Shown: in pieces, positions 31,277-44,954 of the stretch
Numbering within the stretch: position 1 is the first letter of the stretch
Layout: every line of letters begins with the position of its first letter
Assembly (NCBI RefSeq): GCF_040054535.1
Contig: NC_090784.1
Location: 16,828,501-16,892,500 of the forward strand
Origin: Antennarius striatus
Lineage: Eukaryota > Chordata > Actinopteri > Lophiiformes > Antennariidae
DNA length: 64,000 nt
Direction: 5' to 3'
Notes under the pieces: generated by a model
Database searches by the model: none
The model's input: the letters and a program-made list of their open reading frames with translations, nothing else
What the model was told of the DNA's origin: nothing
Position numbers and translations under genes: made by a program

Positions 31277-34200
31277 GAGAACCAGGAGAAAAGAAGAAGA
31301 CAAAAGGTAAAAGGTAGATGAAGACATTTTAGAGTAGAGGAAAAGAATCCCGGCCCCAAATTGGTGACACCGACCCCGTCACCAACTAACCGCACAAACA
31401 GAAATGACTTCTCTTGCCTATGAATCAATAACAGGAGGCCAGGACAGACAGTCCCCAGTGGGAAGAAGGTCGGGGCAGGGCAGGGCAAAACAGGGCATAG
31501 TGGTTGGTGGTGGTGGATTTAGCTGCCAGTGAGACTGTGAGGCTTAGCTGGCTGGTCCTCCTAACAGTGGACAGCCTCAGCCCAGTGGATCTGGCCTCAC
31601 AGGGGATCTTTTATATCCTTGCATGTCCCGGTGTGCATTTGTGTGTAGGGGGTTGCATGTGTGGACCAAAAAAAAAGAGAAAAAAAATATATGTTTATAT
31701 GTATGTTTCACCTTTGGGTGATGTAACCAGGAGAAAACAAATCTGTTCCTTTGAAGTAAACCAATACTTTTCTGTTGGCTTTTGAGTCATGTAACTGAGG
31801 GCTTGCTGTCCACTCCGTCCACCTCACGGCCACAGTTCGTCGTCTGTCTTCATCTGACTGATAATCCTCCCAGCACCTCTGACCTTCACACCGCTTGTCT
31901 CAAACCTCATGGAGATTCCTCCACCCCCAGTCTGGCTTTTCCTCTGTCTGTCTGTGACAGAACAGACATTCTCCAGCTCCCTTGTTTCCGTTATGTCCTT
32001 GTGTAATATTCCCCATAGTTTCACACTAAAGCTGACTCTCTGACTTGTAGAGCCAGACCCTTAAATATTTTCACTCAAATGAGAAATATTGTGTTATTCT
32101 TGAGGAGCCAAAGTCATAAAAGTAATATTGCATCTGTTTTGAGATGTCATGTTAACCGGAATTTTTAAAAAAAACAAGACACAATTTCGGTCCCCACTGG
32201 TATAGGAAACCAGTTCTAACGTTCAGCAGTGATGACTACTTTGGACTTAAATCCTCACTCTTTCCCCTCCAATTTCCTGATAAAACGTGTCCCACAACCT
32301 CCAGTTGTAGCTCTACAGTCATCATATTCTGCCCTTTCCCCTGACGTACGAGTTCAAAAACCTCCTTATACTGTGGGCTTTAGGATGACGCAGGGCTCAG
32401 ATAAAATGCTACCAGATCGCAAATAGATACTGCAGCCATGCCAGGTTGTAGCTGTTAGTGTAAAATGTGAGAGCCATGGGCCTTTTCTGGTTCCTGAAAA
32501 TGACTCCTGTTTTGAACAACAATGAACACAATCACTGTGGTCTACTGGGCCTCACACCAGCAGCATTGCATTACCTCGCTTGCCTCCCTACTGTTCTCCT
32601 TTTCTTTTCATCCTTCTCTCTTTTCTCCTCTGACTCAGCTGTTTTGTAGGAAAATCCGTCTCTTTGAAGAAAGGAAGAATCTTTCATTACTCGACAGCAG
32701 GGAGAGAGAAGGAGATGATAGGGAGAAGATAACTGGCCCATTGTCTTCACACACATCCACCAATGATAATTGCGTTTCACTAATTACAGAGAGCTGCTAC
32801 AACAGGTGTGGGTCTCTGCACCTGGGGAAAAAGGCTTCTTCAGTCCACGTGTGTGTGTGTGTCAGAGAGACAGATAGAGGGTTGTGTAACTATGAATTTA
32901 TGGGTGAAAGTGTGTATGACATTGTGTCTGTGTCAGCGGTTGAGACCACAGTAAACGGTGTGTGTGTCACATGCTTACTAAATCTTACATGTTAGTTAAC
33001 GCACTCAGACATTGGTCACTGTATCGTGTCATAGACTACCGTAATATCATACAATCGCCGTTGATCTATACGAGTCTGAACCCCGTCTGTGTTTAATTAT
33101 AAAGCTGTAGACTACATCTGTTTGGTATTACTGGAAAGTTGAAATTAGCACACAAACACAGTCTCACTCTCATTCATTCACCACAATGAATTTCAAATGA
33201 GAGTGATTACAATCACTTAATTGATAAATGTGACCACGGAGAGCCTCCTCTCATGATTCATAATCTATAAGCAGTCTTGCTCAATGGTGTGTTTTTTTAT
33301 GTCAGCACACTAAAAAATTGGGGAGACAGAACCGGGGGCGATGGTGATGATGTAAGCAGGGGGTCTCTCATGGGACTGATGTATTTTTGAGCCTTTTACC
33401 GTAATGGAATTCATCTGAGAAGCTGACCGGAAGAAAGGAAGCCATTTGCTCAGACCCCAGATGAGGAGTATGATGAAGTCAAGTTTGTCAGGACGTCATA
33501 GAGATTCACTGTCAAAACAAAGAGAAGTGGTTTCTAAAGAAGTCTGGCTGACTAGACAGTGAAATTGACTGGATATTACAAATTTGTGACAGTTCAAGTT
33601 CAAGTCTAGATGTTACTCACCGCTGATGATATCACCTGTCTCATGTCTGTATATGACAGGGGCTTGCTAATTTGTGCTTAATGAGCTGGACTTTTTTACG
33701 AGGTGAGGGCTACCACAATAATGAAATGGGAAACCCTACCAATCACACCACTTTAGTGCGTCACATCGACCCAAGGGAAATTAAAATCTACTCTGATCTT
33801 AACTCACCGGCCTTCACCTTTACAACAGTTTACCTTGGTGAAGGTACCCTTTGTGTGTGGTCGACACATGGTCTCATTTGCTGCCTGAGTCATGACCTTT
33901 CCTAAACTACTGCCATTATTACAGGAAACGAGAATGAGCCTTCAGAGCAGACAATAATGCAGTTGAATAATCGTTTCCTTAGTCAAGCACTTCTACCTGC
34001 AGACTCATCATTTAACATCAGAGGGGAATGAGTCCTGCATTGCCACCTTGTGGAATATTCCTTTGGTGTTTGAAGTAGAGGCGGGTGCCAAGCCCAAGGG
34101 GCCGTACTGTGGGAAAAAGAGCTTGCCAAAGATAATGAGGAAATTGTTCATCTTTTAGGCAAGAATTTGGTATTTTATTAAAAACAAGTTTATAAACATG

Positions 34201-34456
34201 CATGAAAGCCAAGTTTAACAATCAGGACTGGACAACTTTGCCCTAACAGACATGCTGTTTTCCTACCTACTTTAAAAGAACTTATATCTATAAAGACATA
34301 CCAAAGCCTATACATTTTGAATAAAATATATAAATGAATAAGTTGCTATGGAAAGGTTATGAAAAAAACAACAGTTTGTTGGTTTGTTTGTTTGTGATGT
34401 GAATTTTTGAAATCCTTTTCACTGAAACATGTGTTGAGAGACAAATATGGGCATTC

Positions 34457-37400
34457 TCAAAGTCGAGTCCGCTGATTGGCAGGAAGCTCATCCTGGTCAA
34501 GTCCCCACAAGAAGGTGCGGAGACGAGTCACTTCCTTTTGCAGCTCAGGGCTGGGGATTGGCTGGGAGAGGTCAAGGCGGGGTGTCTCATTCGGTAGGAT
34601 CAGAGGAGGGTGATCCAGGAAGCTCTCAAATATGTCTGAAAGATCGTAAAGAAACAGCTGACCTACGCATTGTGTCACTTTTTCGAGTGTGTGTGATTTT
34701 GGAGTTTGTCAGGAACCTTTTCCACTTTTTTTGAGCATAGCATGCCTTAGTACCATTTGAACTTTTTTTTTTTTCAGTGGCACATGACTCGCTTGACATA
34801 TTACGATGAAACTGTGGAAAGGTGAAACATGTTCCATGGAAGGAATCATTTAATTTAGAACAGATGTCCTTAAGAAAACTACAGTTAGCTAAACTTTTTA
34901 AAAAAACAAATAATGTTACTAATGCAATATTTTCACGGAATTTGAATCGTAATCTGAGGTTCAAACTCTCTGGGAACTTTTGCTTTAGGCTGTAGTCGCA
35001 GAACATGTAAACTGAACTTCCTGTCTGAGTGCTGTATAGTTGAACTATGCCTTACCTCCGCTAAGCTCTGTGCCCGGTGGAGGGGCCCAGGATGCAGGTG
35101 GTGCCCTGGTTGGTCCCAGCTTGTAATGAGTGAGGAGATGGTGCAACTGTGAAGAGCTTAATAAGACATGATCCTCCAGCAGACCGGTCCAGGACGACTG
35201 GAAGAGAAGACAAGTCAATAAAGAGGGGAAAATGACGGTCTGAGAAGAAACGCTCCATATGTGCCATTTTTTTTTACCTGGATAAGTCGAGTTTTGGGAA
35301 TACAGAGGAAGTTGACCGTTACTGACAATTTCTTCATGAACTCAGAGGCTATGTCTCCTAATCCTGCCCCTTGTAGCCAATCCAGAACCAGGTCCAAGTT
35401 TGTACGGATCTGAACTGCTCTAGACCACGAAAACAGACCATCTAATGGGAGAGAACAGCATAGCTGAATAACCGAATAACCTCATCTGATAATGTGTGAC
35501 TTAGAAGAACTTTGACCTTTAAAGTGAGATATCTTAAAAAAACAAAAATGAAAAAGGTTACTCTAAACACATAAGCATGTGTAAAATGAGAAAACGAGTA
35601 TTAAAAAGCCTTTATTATAGTGGCTGAGTCAATAAAACAGCAACTGTTTTCAGCCACTATGTCCACATCAGCGCTTAAGACACTTTTTTTCCATATCATT
35701 GATTGGAGTTGTGATAAAGAGCTGGTGGTCAAAATATATTGGCTTTTCTAACATTTTGGCGTCTTTAATGGTTCAGCCACTGTAATAAAGTGTTTTTAAT
35801 ATTTCCTTGCCCATTAAATACATTCTCCCAAGATTGCCTTTTTGTTTTTCTATGCTTTTTCGCTACTGCTGTCCAAGACCACCCAATATATATTTAATCT
35901 ACATTACATTATAAATATAAACCACTCATCTCTACCAAACATTTGGAAGATGCAATAATACAATCTGATTGTGAAAAAGCTGAAATCATACACAATGAAA
36001 CTCAATTAAATACAGCCTTTCTTGGTCTGGTATGACCAGTATCGTATTGTTAGCTAGAAGTGAGACGTGGCTCATGGATATAACTGGAATTACTGATAAA
36101 AAGCTCTTTGCTACTTGCTGTCATAGCGGTAGCTGTTCACAGGCTCTTTTCAACCTTTGCCTTCTCACCTCTCTCCAACAAAGTATTGAGCAGGGATGTG
36201 TTGGTGAAGAAAAAGAGGTAGCCAAAGGTTTGAGAGGTGAGGGGTGGGGACAAACACGCCTCCCGTGACAGCATCAGGGAACAGCGATACACTTCCACTA
36301 GTCCCGCAACTTTGGGTGGTAAGGCAGACACATCGTCCACCTCTCCTCCCCCTTCTCTTTTGTCTTCTCCCTCTGCACCCCGAGCTGCATCCTTGTCCTT
36401 CTCCATCTCCTCACTAGAGAACGGGTTGGTGTCCAGGAGAGCTGGAAGTAGTGAGTACAGGGTCTTTGTGGACAAAGAACAGACAAAATTAGTTTGATTA
36501 AAAAGCTTGTTTTGTTAAATGAAACGCTAAACTAATATGTAATACTGGAATGATCAATTCCCAGAGGTTGCATTCTACTGTTTCTGGTAATCCCCTTACT
36601 TTTTCTCCATTATCATCATGAGATTGACAGTCATACTTAAAATTAAAACTTCACAGCTGAAGTTGGACAGCTTTTTTCTATCTCTTTCACAAATAAATTT
36701 TCAATTTGTTGTCTATTGCCACATATCTTGGAACAAAACACCTCACGTGTCCCAGCAGCACTTTCACGGATAATGAGAATACTGGCAAACATTAGGTCTG
36801 CTGAACATCAGCATGTTACCACTGCTGTGAGCAGTTTTTATTCATTTTCCAAAGAAAAGTCAGATGTGGGGATGTGAACATTTTTCTAAGGTGGATTTCC
36901 ACTAGAGAAGACATAAGTGAGCATAAGTTCTAATACAATGCTGATTGAAGGCTATTCTATCAGAATGCAATGCATAAAGAAAGATGAGAATCTTGTAAAA
37001 AGAAAAGGAACCATACTAAGATTTAAGAAAGACATGATTTCATGGTGATTTTAATGTGCAGATCTTTCAAAGTTGCAGTTTGACATCAGAGGTCACACAT
37101 TTAAAATTGAAAAAAGCTTTTTGAGGAATATTTATTAGCTTCTAAAAATATGTGACTATTACAAAAAATGCCATACTGTATAGAAAAAGTCTTTTTTTTA
37201 TATTGCACCTTGGTGAGGTGATACACACACTGTTGGAAGGTGTGCATAATGACATCATCCAGCTGTGCCAGAGCTTCTGAGCAGGTGTCCATGTCGGCCG
37301 TTAGAAGTGGATCTCCTGGGGCTTTAGAAAATTGGTCATATAAATTAAGATTTAAGTCTGCTTATACAGCATGTGCCACATTCCCAACTTTCTGATATTT

Positions 37401-40400
37401 TATTTCAGAGATATACCTTCCTGAAACTTTATTTTCAGTTGAATTTACAGTGTTTTTAAATCATCTCACCTTCAAACTCCCACTCTTTCTCCATGGCTTC
37501 AACTTTGACCTGGAAGAAGTTCAGAAGCTCTGTGGCGTTTGACATCCAGAACATCAGGGGTCGAAGGTCAGATGACAGTTTGAGGACATTTAACGTGCTT
37601 ATCTCGCTCTCTTGCTCTGTAGAACTAGACACATTTGTGTAATGCCAAAGTTATGTGAGCTTTAAAACGATTGTGAACATTCTCCTGTCAGTGCTTTGTT
37701 GTGGGAGTGAAAATAGGTTGATTTATCTTTGGTTAACTGTATTTCAGCTATTTTACAACATCACTGTCTTACAATGCTTTCATCACACAACAAAAATTTT
37801 CCAAAGACACAACAGAATGGCACAAATGTATCATGAATCACTCATAGAGAGATCTCTAAATAGAGGGAGCATGACGTCGAACAAAAATGTTCTTACTTTT
37901 GCGTGGGATGCTTATCCCCGAATTCCTTAATGTTATCCTATAAAGAGAGTTGGAGACAGAAGAGAGGAGAGACATCTTGACTTAGTGTGGGTGTGGGGCA
38001 GGGGGAGCAGCGTCTGGCCCTGAAGCCAGGACAATTACAGCACATTTTCCAGTAGAATGGCAGTGACATCAGCTCATCCTCTCTCCTGTCCACAATGTAA
38101 CAGGCCACAATATGTCTGCCTGATGGATTTCATGCCTGACTAAATTTGGCAGTTTCAATCTGCCTGCAGGAGTAATTATGCAAACGCCACAGAGGTACCA
38201 TCAAACCCATCAGGGGACAACAGTGGAAACCTAAACAAGGCAAAATTTAATGATTGCAAAATTTGATCTTCCTCAGAATGTTCTAAATTTAATATCACAG
38301 CCATATTTATTCATCATGCATACCAACAAATGGATAAGCATACGGTCTGAATTTGACAAACTGGTGATTTTCTGCCAAGCTCAGTTCAATCTGAGCATGA
38401 CCATATTGTAATGCAATACTGTCCCAAAGACAGTTTTTTGGTTACTAGAGCTCAGGGCTCTAGATATTTCATTATTTTATGAAATTATTTTATCGATCCA
38501 GTGAGATCATTTTACTTGTGGAGTAAGCAGTCTCGCCATGAGTACGGTGACACACAAAAATGTGTAAATAACTTTCAAAACAAGTTATTTAATTAATGTT
38601 TAGAGATCAAGATTTTGAGTCTGGCAGGAACAGAATTATTTGAGTGTTTTTCTTTGTCATAGTCATCGTTCATTGGATAAATACAGATTTATAGTTCATT
38701 AATTTGGTTCACAAATAGATGAATGGATGGATCGACTCCTCCTAAAGGACACAATCCTTTGGCCTACTATCAGTTTGACAGTTTGTGATTTTAGCTGAAA
38801 TTCCTACAGAATTTATTTCAGACTCTCATCTCCCTCTTAGACTGAATCATAATGATTTTGGTAAACTTATGACCCTTATTCAACAAAATTCCATCTTTGG
38901 GTCAAAAATTCAGTTTGTTCAATAAGCTAAACACTCTATGCAGATCACATACTTTCTGTTCTGTCATAACTTTTGAGAGAATCTTAGCATCTCTGTTGTA
39001 AGCAGTCACGCAAAACACAGCTTTGCCTAAATATTTACAGCAGAAATATAACAGGAAATGAGATAGACATATGGAACTGACATGCAGCAAAGCTCCATTG
39101 TTCATCCAGCTGACGGTTCAATCCTAGGCTACCAGGTTATCCAATCCAACTTTATTTGTTAAGCACTGTCATATGTTATTTTTTCATGTGTCACAATTCT
39201 TTATTTTTCACTTACCCAGACAATTTCCTTTATTAGGTTGGCTGACTTGAGTAATATTTGTGGTGTGAGTGCAGGGTCCAGGTGTTTGGATGCATGATCT
39301 ATCATGATTGACAGGAGATAAGCAGGAGCTAAAGGCCCACCCCCAGAGTCTGGAGAGGAATTTTTGGAGATTATCTCCTAAGAGAAAAGTGAAGAATAAA
39401 CATAACATATATCATCAAAGCACTTTTTCTGTGATGCAACATAAAGTGAGGTGGGTTGCTATCAAGGTTATTCTTTATCTCACCTGCAACAGGGGATCTG
39501 CATGACGGGGATGAAACTTCAAAATTGCCTCAGTAGATCCCAGATACTGCCTCAGAGCTTCCTGTCTATCCACCAGACCTGAGGGGCAGCAGGCGGTGGA
39601 GACATCCGCCTGCCAAGGCAAGGTCAATGCCAAAGGTGGAGCTGGAATCACACGGGGGTCACGGTACAGGAAAAGGAAGTGTTTCCCCAGACCGATCACA
39701 TCCCCAGGCTTTAGAACTGTCTCCCTGTAAAGGGCCAGTCCATTGTGTGTGACCTCACCACCTCTGAAAGGCCTCATCAGAGCTAAGATGGAATAAAATT
39801 ACATTTATGGTTTAAAAAAGAGCTTTAAAATATATACTGTATTTTTATTTATTCTTTTTGAAAAATGAGTGATATATGTATGTGACCATATGTGACTATT
39901 GTAATACCTTGTCCAGTGGGTGTCTCGGGAACAGCTGAGTCTCTCCTGACCAACAAGTGTCTGGTCAAGAGGTCGGGTGCAGAGAGGAATGTTTCTACCT
40001 TCATAGACCTCTTGCCCTTCCTTTCCCTCTCCCTCTCCTTCTCTCTCTCCCTCATTGTAGGCTTTCTTCCAAACACATGCATATGCCCCACCATGATGTA
40101 CAAAACAAAATCCTAAACAAAAGACAGTTGAGAGTAGAAGACAGTCAGGGAGGTCTGTTATCTTTGAAGTGTGATGGTTTTTTCCACCCTCGATCTTTGA
40201 GATGTCAAGAAAGTGGTTGATAAGGTAAGAAGTGTGTCACAGTTTGCAACAATGGAGACCTGAGTGAGATCATTGTGTGTGAGTGCTAAACACAGTGGTG
40301 TTTTGTACTTTTGTTGGATAATGATAGAGGCATTGTGCTGGTCTGAGGTTGTTTTGTGTTGAATGCTGAATAGGAGCGGCTTTGAGAGCAATGTAAACCT

Positions 40401-40538
40401 TGATGGTATGTGGCGATTACAGACATGTAGGTATGATGTCATCTGAAGGGTGTGTGCATGCGTGCACATCTTCACAAATGTCTGCAATGTGTCTCTTAGT
40501 CAGCACGTTGACATAAAATATTCCATGTTACTGTCTGT

Positions 40539-40633
<95 letters not shown>

Positions 40634-42620
40634 CTGTGTTTCCAAAGTTTACCTGTGTGTGGGTGTTGTTTTTAAGTATTTGTGTGTGATATCATCTGTC
40701 AGCATGTCTTGCCTTGCTCTGATCATAACCCTGCAGCAACAGGAAGTACGGCCGGTCTGTGGGTGGAAGAATTAAACTTTGTGACATCACTTCCAGGTCA
40801 CAGCTCGAGTAATCTCTTTCATCCTGTGAAGGTTGGTTTGTCCACCCAACTTTTGCTTCAGCTTTCGATGCTCTAATCTGGAAAAGACATGATGGTTAAA
40901 ACACCATTTGGTATAAAGTGTTCCATTTATTTCTCACTACATAATCTCCTTTACCTCTCCTGGAAGTGGGTTGATCATGCTTGTAATGTTCTTCCTGTCC
41001 TGCACCCCTTCATTGTTGGGTGCGTTAGTAGAGCCATTTGAATCTTTGCTGATGTGGTTACCTTGGCGACGCCGAAGACTCAAGTTCATGTCACTGATGC
41101 TCCTTCTGAGCTCCGTGTTCCTACCGCGGTGACCACGCTCGCTCTCTTCCAGCCCGCCCCCTGATGGTGTCCTGTTTCTCCGCCAGCGCACACCTGTTGC
41201 CCAGATAACCAGAGGATTAGTTAGTCTGGACCGACCGGGCGAGTGTTTGATAGTTCTTTTGTGTCCTAGCACACTTTTCTGTTGTGTCTTAAACATACCT
41301 TGACAGTTCTCTCCCTCCCTCTCACGCTCCTTCTCCCTCTCTTCTCTCTCATAGTCTTCCTTTCTTTGGATTTCAAAGCGCCGTTCAAATCCATCCTTGG
41401 GTCGCCACATGTCCACTAACAACAGAGGACATTCCCATGGGGCAACGCTTCTCCGGCATTCTGTCTCCCATTTGATAGTTCCATCTGCCTGCTGGATGGG
41501 CTTTCCAATGACATCACACAACAGGAAGTCCTCCGGGCTGTGTTTCTGAAGAACTAGAAAGTAATGGAGGAAGGGAGGGTAATTATTTTTCCATAACGCT
41601 GCGGTTTATGTTTGTATTTAGTCAGTCCCAATTGGTTAAAAAATTTTGGGCAAACAATTCCCAGTAATCGGTTGCAGCAGTGGTCCAAATGGAAGATTTT
41701 TTCCCTCTCTCATACCTACGTCATCTGTTTCCTCCCTTTCTCTCTCAGTGTACCGAGTGATGACCTGAGCAATGAGCTGCCTGGCTGTAGAGTGTACATT
41801 GGCCAGCAGAGAGCGATAGTTAGCTCCACTGGAGAGGGCATCACCATAGATCTTGATAAGTCCTGGGGCAGAGGAAGAAGCAGGGGGCAAGTAGTGATGG
41901 GAAGAGGGAGCAACCGAATGAGCCCAAACTTCTCTCTCCCTCTCCCCAACCGCCCGGTCCCTGTCACTATTAGAACGACCTCGCAGAAAGAGATGGGAAA
42001 GACGCTTTGTGCGAGACTGGGGCCCAGCAGGCCGTGGCCTGAGGAAAGCTGGAGATGGAGATGGGGATGGGGTAGGGGAAGCTAGTGAGGGGGTGGAATT
42101 AGAAAGGGAAGAGGAAGGAGCAGTGGGGGCCTCGTGGAGGGAGGCTGCGTCAGAGCTGGTGGTCGACCTGGAACAACATAGACAGAAGGAGGAGAGAGGA
42201 CGGAGAAAGGAAGGGACCAGTCAGCTGTGAATTATGACTGACTAAACACAGACAAACAAGAGCTAAAATAAAATCTGCAAAGGTTACAGAGTTGGAAGGA
42301 TACTGATGACAGTGGAAGTAAGATAAGATAAGATGTACACAAACTATTCATTCCACAATACTTGTCAGGTACTGAACTCCAAATGAAGCTAGAAACTTTC
42401 AATAACGTCTACAGTTTTGCTGTATACCCTAACAACAAATACACATGGAATACAAGTAAAACACAAGATAAGAAGTGAGTTTGAGAGAACAAACTAACTT
42501 GACAGAGATAGCACTTGGCCAACGGCCCCCTAGCTTGGCAAAATGTTTTCTGGGTGAGTTGATCCACAGACCCACTGGGAAATGGAGCTTTCTGAAGCGA
42601 GGACTTCCAGACCCCTCCAT
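34457..42620 (-). CDS. rasip1: Ras-interacting protein 1 (RA-FHA-DIL)
   Basis: RASIP1 is an endothelial Rap1/Ras effector that restrains Rho signalling at junctions and is needed for vessel lumen formation. Fifteen exons join in phase (minus strand): 42620-42499, 42167-41716, 41553-41299, 41193-40955, 40877-40713, 40112-39908, 39782-39484, 39377-39216, 37937-37897, 37624-37470, 37315-37209, 36463-36169, 35441-35278, 35197-35056 and 34635-34457. Total 993 aa. The N-terminus keeps GSPRFRKLHFPVGLWINSPR. The RA domain runs from about residue 144 (LIKIYGDALSSGANYRSLLA) to 276. The FHA domain starts near RPYFLLLQGYDQSK, with HVFGRK, LTRHLLV and VTHNGL as its GR, SxxH-like and N elements. The DIL domain fills the C-terminal third (QTFGYLFFFTNTSLLNTLLERG, RTNLDLVLDWLQGAGLGDIA). 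Exon 5 ends in a GC donor. The ATG directly follows a good acceptor, so an upstream exon must exist, possibly ending at the GTAAGT donor at 43252. Confidence 0.95.
40536..40631. repeat. (TG)n microsatellite in rasip1 intron 5
   Basis: About 48 TG units, within the intron that begins with the GC donor at 40712. Confidence 0.96.
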
Positions 42621-44950
42621 CTGACAAAGAGAGAGAAAGACATGCTGATAATATGAAGAAATGTGCTTTTCAGATCCATAATGTGCACTATTATGCGATA
42701 CAAGTTACTGTAAATGTCATGTTTCCCCAAAGCAATGAGGAATATTTATCATCGACAGGATATAAACAATATAACAATGGCATGATGTCACCATCAAAAA
42801 TATCAACAGGATACCCACAGCCGTCATCAACATGGTGCAAACAAACGGAAAGAGGTTAATTCAAAACATCCAACAAACCCTCGAAAATAGTGAATTTTTC
42901 GCCATCAAACAGGAAGCCTATCTTGTAGGACTCTTGCAGGCTCAGCTCTTACAATGATTGGGAGAAGCCACTCCAAAGGTCATTTCATGTCTCAGAGTTA
43001 GCTCTAAGTAAATTATGGTGGATGACACTTTCTTTCTTGCCCTTCCAGGTGGAATTTGGTTGCCTAAACAAGATCACTACACATCTAGTAACACTGAAAC
43101 ACCAAACCTATAATCTGGTTGTCATTTGAGACAGATTGCAGCTTTTAACAAGCACCTATCCCACATATGATGCAAATTTTGAGAACCATGAAATCAATAT
43201 GATGCATGAAACAGTCAAATGCTCATAAGTGTTAAAATGAGAGAACACTTACCCACAGTTACTTCTGATCCTCCTGCTGTGTGCTGTGGAGTTTATTCAC
43301 TACCGAAATGCGAGTATCCAGCTCAAACTTATCTAACAGCTCTGCATGTTTTCTTTTCTCTACAACTAAATTTCATTTTCAAAAGGCCAAAACTTATGAT
43401 ACATTTACATATACATGTCTAATTTCTAATGCCCACCTTCTTTGGCTAAATACTGTTTTCATCCAACTGAACAAGAGTTAGTCCCTGTCGCCATCTGGCT
43501 CTGAGGCTCTCTGGGTCTATAGATAGAGAAACAGGCCCATTGTTCTAAGTGACAGAATTTCCTTCCTTTGCACCGGACAACACCTATATCCTGACTGAGT
43601 TGGGGGTTGGTAGAAAGCAAGAGAAGGGTGAATTCACCCAGAGCGTCATCAGGAATTCTATGTACTTAATTGAATACCATAGAGGAAGCCAGATATATTT
43701 CTTTTTCTCAGGCTGGATTAAACAGAAACTGTTGGTCACTGTTTCACCCGAAGAGTAAATTATATCAGATAGGGTTTCAGAGCAACAACAGATTGTCGAG
43801 AATGTGGTCATTTTAATCAATTTATTTTGTGATTGATTGTATAATGTAATTGTATTATTTTACGAGAATATGCGTTTCAAAGACAGGCCAGTTGGAAGTT
43901 TTGCTAGAAAGAAGATGAAGGAAACATACAGTAACAGGAAGCTACAGAGAGCCACACAGACACCTGTGAGCTTTGACCTTGTCTTTCACAGGAGGATTGT
44001 GGTGGAAAGAGATAGAGGATTGCCACCAAGTCTCCGTCCACAAATGTATCCTCCCAATTCTGCATTTTCAGACTGAATACAGCGATAACCCTATTCCCCT
44101 TTGAAATGTGCCATCACTGTCTTCATTAACTGAGGAAGAAAATGGAAAGTGAAGAGAACACGTGGTATAAGTGCATGATATTAACAACAGTCATCTGTGA
44201 TGGCATCACATCAGAGGAACAAAACAGGTTGAGTGTTGACTGTCTTATTTTTGGGCAATTAATTGTCACCCAAGTAACTCCTCATAGCTTCACTGGTGGA
44301 GGAAGAGGACAAAATCAATGTTTTTTTTAACGGGGAACTTTATTTAAAAAAAAATCAGAGAAGTCAAACAGTACTTGAGCTTTTAATCAGTTTACACTTT
44401 TGAGCAGGAATGTCCAAATAAATATTAAATCGCACAAAACTTTATTAAGGTTTAAACATGCCTTTGTAGGTTTTCAGTCATCCAGGTTGAGGAAAATTAA
44501 GACGAAGCCTCTTGGATGGGGGTTGGAATGCCTTAAGACAATCAATATTAATAGTATGAATTAACATTAACATTAAAGGAGAGGCTAAATAAATTTTTGA
44601 GGCATTTTTATGCAATGGATCTTAGGTAGATCATTTGTTTTGACAGAAGCAAGAGAGATGTGTACTGATATTGCAATACAATTAAGTGGCTGAGATCACA
44701 CAGATTCAAATTACTGTATTCAAATAGATTTCATGCACTTGGAAAAAGTGAGATGTTATATAGAAATAGATGATCTATCATGGAAATCTGAAGAAATGCT
44801 CCACTCATGTATCTGCTTAATGTGTACTTCAGTTAACACATACTGTATTTTAAAAACAATGTGACACTTCGACGCTCACATACTTACTCAAGTGGTTTAG
44901 GTAAGTACAAAACTAAATAAAAACATCAATAATGATAAAAACAAAGTTAT
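42621..44950. other. rasip1 upstream region
   Basis: This is AT-rich sequence with no coding exon that I can support. A plausible non-coding rasip1 5' exon could end at the minus-strand donor AACTGTGG|GTAAGTG (exon edge 43253), but its left limit and promoter are not visible. Confidence 0.4.
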
Positions 44951-44954
44951 AAAG

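Larger units (their letters stand above)
21200..34456. other. 13 kb region without a recognisable gene
   Basis: Between the il11 promoter and the rasip1 3' end I find only short open frames with no family resemblance and no chain of splice-compatible exons. The region contains pyrimidine-rich tracts (21.2-21.5 kb), CA/TG and GA microsatellites, C-runs and one degenerate interspersed repeat. It may hold distal regulatory sequence for il11 or rasip1, but I see no direct proof. Confidence 0.5.

Noticed and set aside
37470-37937. Apparent one-base frameshift between rasip1 exons 9 and 10
   Set aside because: It disappears when exon 10 begins at 37624 (TAG acceptor) rather than 37616; the total then is a whole number of codons.
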